This document shows positions 19,354 through 21,461 of a stretch of DNA of 21,461 nt, in pieces. Both the position numbers and the translations under genes were made by a program. This stretch comes from a virus, in IMG/VR virus record IMGVR_UViG_3300044961_000702, positions 1 to 21,461 of that record; one strand, written 5' to 3'. Numbering within the stretch: the stretch's first letter is position 1; the number at the start of each line of letters is the position of its first letter. The notes below the pieces were generated by a model. It saw nothing but the letters and a program-made list of their open reading frames with translations, was not told where the DNA came from and did no database searches.

Positions 19354-21461
19354 GCGGCGTGCTCGGCCTCGCGCCAGAAGTCCGGCCCCTCGCCTGGAAC
19401 CCGCTGCCCACCGCGCCGCGCACCGCGGCCGAGCGCTTCCGCCTCAGCCTCGAGGCGCAGCTCGCCACCGGCAACTGGGCTTCGGAGGAGCGCAACCTGC
19501 GCCTCGCCTTCGACGACGCCGCCGGCGCGCTGCGCGAGGCCGGCGCGCAGGTCGAGAACCCCTTCGAGGCGGGCGAGTGGCAGGGCAGCTTCCTCAACGA
19601 CATCAACGCCGCCGCCCGGCGCCTCGCCGCGCCCGTCATCGCCGCGCCGCTGGCCCGCCAGGCGGAGCAGGAGCGCCGCCGCCGCGAACTGGCCTGGGAC
19701 CAGGCCGTGACCCGCCTGCGCGAGGAACGGCCCGAGGAAGCCGAGCGCTACCTCTACACCCACGAAATCCGCGCCATGGCCCGCCGCCGCGCGCAGAACG
19801 CGGCGGCCGAGGCGGCCGCGCCCGAGGATCTCGGCGGCGGCCTCGGCGCCTTCGCGGGCTCGGTCGCCGGCGTCTTCGCCGACCCCATCCAGGTGCTGAC
19901 CCTGCCGCTGGGCGCGGGCCGCATGGCCGGCACGGTGCTGGCGCAGGTGGCGCGCACGGCGGCGATCGAAGGCGCCATCGCCGGGGCGACGCAGGCGGTG
20001 GTGGAGACCCGCGCCGGGCCCTACCGGCAGTCCCTCGGGCTGCCGGACGACAGCCTTGCGCAGGTCGGGATGGCGGCGTTGGGGGGCGCCGTCATCGGCG
20101 GCGGGGTGCGTGCGCTGCTGGCCGGGGCGGAGCGGCTGGCGGCGCGCGCCCCCGCCGGCTCGCCGCTCCAAGTCCAGGCCGCGGATGCGCAAGCGCTGGC
20201 GCAGACCCAGGCGATGGACGCCGCCGCCGCGCCAGCCGCGCCGGAGCGCGCCAATGCCCACCTCGGCGCCCTCGATCAGGCGGTGCGCCAGCAGGTGGCG
20301 GGCGAGACCGTCACCGCCAGCCTGCCGCCGCCCGACCGCCGTGTCCTGGCTGCCTGGATCGAGCAGCCGCCGCCCGAGCGCGAGGCCGAGGCCATCCGCG
20401 CCTTCGTCCAGCGCGCCATCGGCCAGGCCGACGGCCGCGTGCGCGGCATCAGCGGTGGCTGGCTGAGCGAGGAGGAAGCCCGTGCGCTGCGCGCCGAGGG
20501 GCTGCCGGTCGGCACCGAGACCGCGCGGGTCCTGGTCACCGACCGGGTCCGGCACGCCTGGCTGCATCACGGGCCGGACGCGGCGCGGCCGGATGGCGCG
20601 CCGCCCATCACGGCCGAGGACATCGCCAATTGGCGCGAACTGATCCGGGCCGCGCTCGACGCACAGCCGACGCGCACGGGCAGCGGCCAGCCGGCGATGA
20701 CCTATCTGGTGCGCGACGCCCAAGGCAGGCTGGTGGTCATCGAGGAATACCGCGCCCGCACGGGCGTGCTCGCCTTCTCGAACATGTATCGGCTGCCGGA
20801 CGGCCATGGCGCGACGCGGCTCGAGCAGGTGCCCGGCATGCGGGAGCGATTGACGGCGGCGCGCGGGGCACCCCCAGTGCCCAATGCCGACCCTGCCGCG
20901 GCAAGGTCCCCTGAGCATACGTCCGCAACGCCTGGGGGCTTGCCGAAATTTCTGCCAGAGGCGGCCGGCCGCTTCAACGTCTATACGCCGACCGGCCGCG
21001 CCGTGCTGGTCGAGCCGCGCGTCGTGCCCCTCTCCGCCCTGGTGCCGAGCCACGGCCCCGACGGCACGCCCAACCCCGCCTATCCGCATGCCGAGGGGCT
21101 GCAGCCGCGCGATCGCGGCGCCGCGCCCAGCCAGGACCAGGTGCGCGCCATCGCCGCCGGCCTGATCCCGGACCGCCTGCTGCCCAACGTCGAGGCCGGC
21201 ATGGGCGCGCCCATCGTCCACGGTTCCGACAACGTTGTCGAAAGCGGAAACGGCCGCGTCGCCGCCCTCACGCTGGTGCATCGCGACCCCGCGCTGGCGC
21301 ATGTGCGGGAGGCCTACCTCGCCGCGCTGGAACGCGCGGGCTTCGACCTTGCGCGCATTGAGGATCCGGTGTTGGTCTCGGCCCGCGTCAGCCAGTTGAG
21401 CCCGGCCGAGCGCATCGCCTTCGTGCGGGAGGCGAACCTGCGCGGCACCGCCGCCGAGACG
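19350..21461 (+). CDS. Polyvalent internal virion protein with PBECR-type nuclease-like segment and ddrB-like ParB domain (3' end outside window)
   Basis: At least 704 residues from GTG 19350 (GTGA overlap), with no stop before the edge. Residues 1-150 are helical and charged. Three Gly/Ala-rich hydrophobic stretches (about 160-187, 200-220, 238-262) look like internal ejection-protein membrane segments. Residues about 385-490 (RVLVTDRVRHAWLHH with H402, H406 and H407, then ITAEDIANWRELIRAAL, VVIEEYRARTGVL, FSNMYRLP) resemble phage Barnase/EndoU/ColicinE5/RelE-like nuclease domains. From about 555 a ddrB-like ParB-superfamily domain follows: NPAYPHAEGLQPRDRG (Q585 to R589), SQDQVRAIAAGLIPDRLLP, then ESGNGRVAALTLV (E631 to R636). 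Combining virion and effector domains defines polyvalent proteins, and more domains may lie beyond the edge. The ParB-like call is firm; the nuclease call is moderate. Confidence 0.8.
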   Translation, partial: MSGVLGLAPEVRPLAWNPLPTAPRTAAERFRLSLEAQLATGNWASEERNLRLAFDDAAGALREAGAQVENPFEAGEWQGSFLNDINAAARRLAAPVIAAPLARQAEQERRRRELAWDQAVTRLREERPEEAERYLYTHEIRAMARRRAQNAAAEAAAPEDLGGGLGAFAGSVAGVFADPIQVLTLPLGAGRMAGTVLAQVARTAAIEGAIAGATQAVVETRAGPYRQSLGLPDDSLAQVGMAALGGAVIGGGVRALLAGAERLAARAPAGSPLQVQAADAQALAQTQAMDAAAAPAAPERANAHLGALDQAVRQQVAGETVTASLPPPDRRVLAAWIEQPPPEREAEAIRAFVQRAIGQADGRVRGISGGWLSEEEARALRAEGLPVGTETARVLVTDRVRHAWLHHGPDAARPDGAPPITAEDIANWRELIRAALDAQPTRTGSGQPAMTYLVRDAQGRLVVIEEYRARTGVLAFSNMYRLPDGHGATRLEQVPGMRERLTAARGAPPVPNADPAAARSPEHTSATPGGLPKFLPEAAGRFNVYTPTGRAVLVEPRVVPLSALVPSHGPDGTPNPAYPHAEGLQPRDRGAAPSQDQVRAIAAGLIPDRLLPNVEAGMGAPIVHGSDNVVESGNGRVAALTLVHRDPALAHVREAYLAALERAGFDLARIEDPVLVSARVSQLSPAERIAFVREANLRGTAAET

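Noticed and set aside
1-21461. tRNA, rRNA, insertion sequence or attachment-site features
   Set aside because: No cloverleaf-like tRNA sequence, transposase-like protein or long terminal direct repeat was seen on reading both strands; short att cores cannot be excluded by eye.

Overview
The window is very GC-rich, tightly packed and encoded entirely on the plus strand. It looks like a large part of a podovirus-type (T7-like) phage or prophage. The GC-saturated codon use and the style of the proteins suggest an alphaproteobacterial host, possibly of the Acetobacteraceae/Rhodospirillales kind; that is inference, as no host gene lies in the window. No integrase, phage RNA polymerase, DNA polymerase or SSB gene is visible. 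The element therefore combines a T7-like particle with a different replication and regulation strategy, and a Cro-like regulator fragment at the left edge fits a temperate lifestyle.

Layout. (1) 1-726: the end of a Cro/CI-like small regulator followed by two small unknown genes joined by stop/start overlaps. (2) 727-1057: a gene-free regulatory stretch with many TGTTGC(A/G) motifs, a 15-bp inverted repeat and a 24-bp alternating purine-pyrimidine palindrome. (3) 1058-4807: a helical HTH-like protein that may be a small terminase, a repeat- and hairpin-containing stretch, a Toprim-domain primase-like protein and a P-loop helicase-like protein. (4) 4800-9666: large terminase, several small proteins, the T7-like portal and two more small proteins. 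(5) 9659-12016: scaffold-like protein, a 390-base non-coding gap with direct repeats, major capsid protein and a small probable decoration protein. (6) 12021-13430: a lysis cassette of holin, membrane-tailed endolysin and two overlapping spanin-like genes. (7) 13435 to the end: two tail tubular proteins, a gp14-like internal virion protein, a 1022-residue internal protein with a lytic transglycosylase domain, and a large open gene running off the window.

How it works together. The Toprim and helicase proteins probably handle replication initiation on the phage genome. TerL and the portal package DNA into a capsid built from the scaffold, capsid and decoration proteins. The tail tubular proteins form the short tail. 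The gp14-like protein, the transglycosylase protein and the last protein are probably ejected with the DNA.

The last gene is the most interesting. It has a hydrophobic internal-virion-protein-like N-terminal region, a segment resembling the phage Barnase/EndoU/ColicinE5/RelE-like nucleases, and a ddrB-like ParB-superfamily domain with an SGNGR signature. This is the architecture of a polyvalent protein, meaning a multi-domain effector delivered into the host with the genome. Almost all genes are joined by ATGA, GTGA or short overlaps, which suggests long, translationally coupled transcripts.
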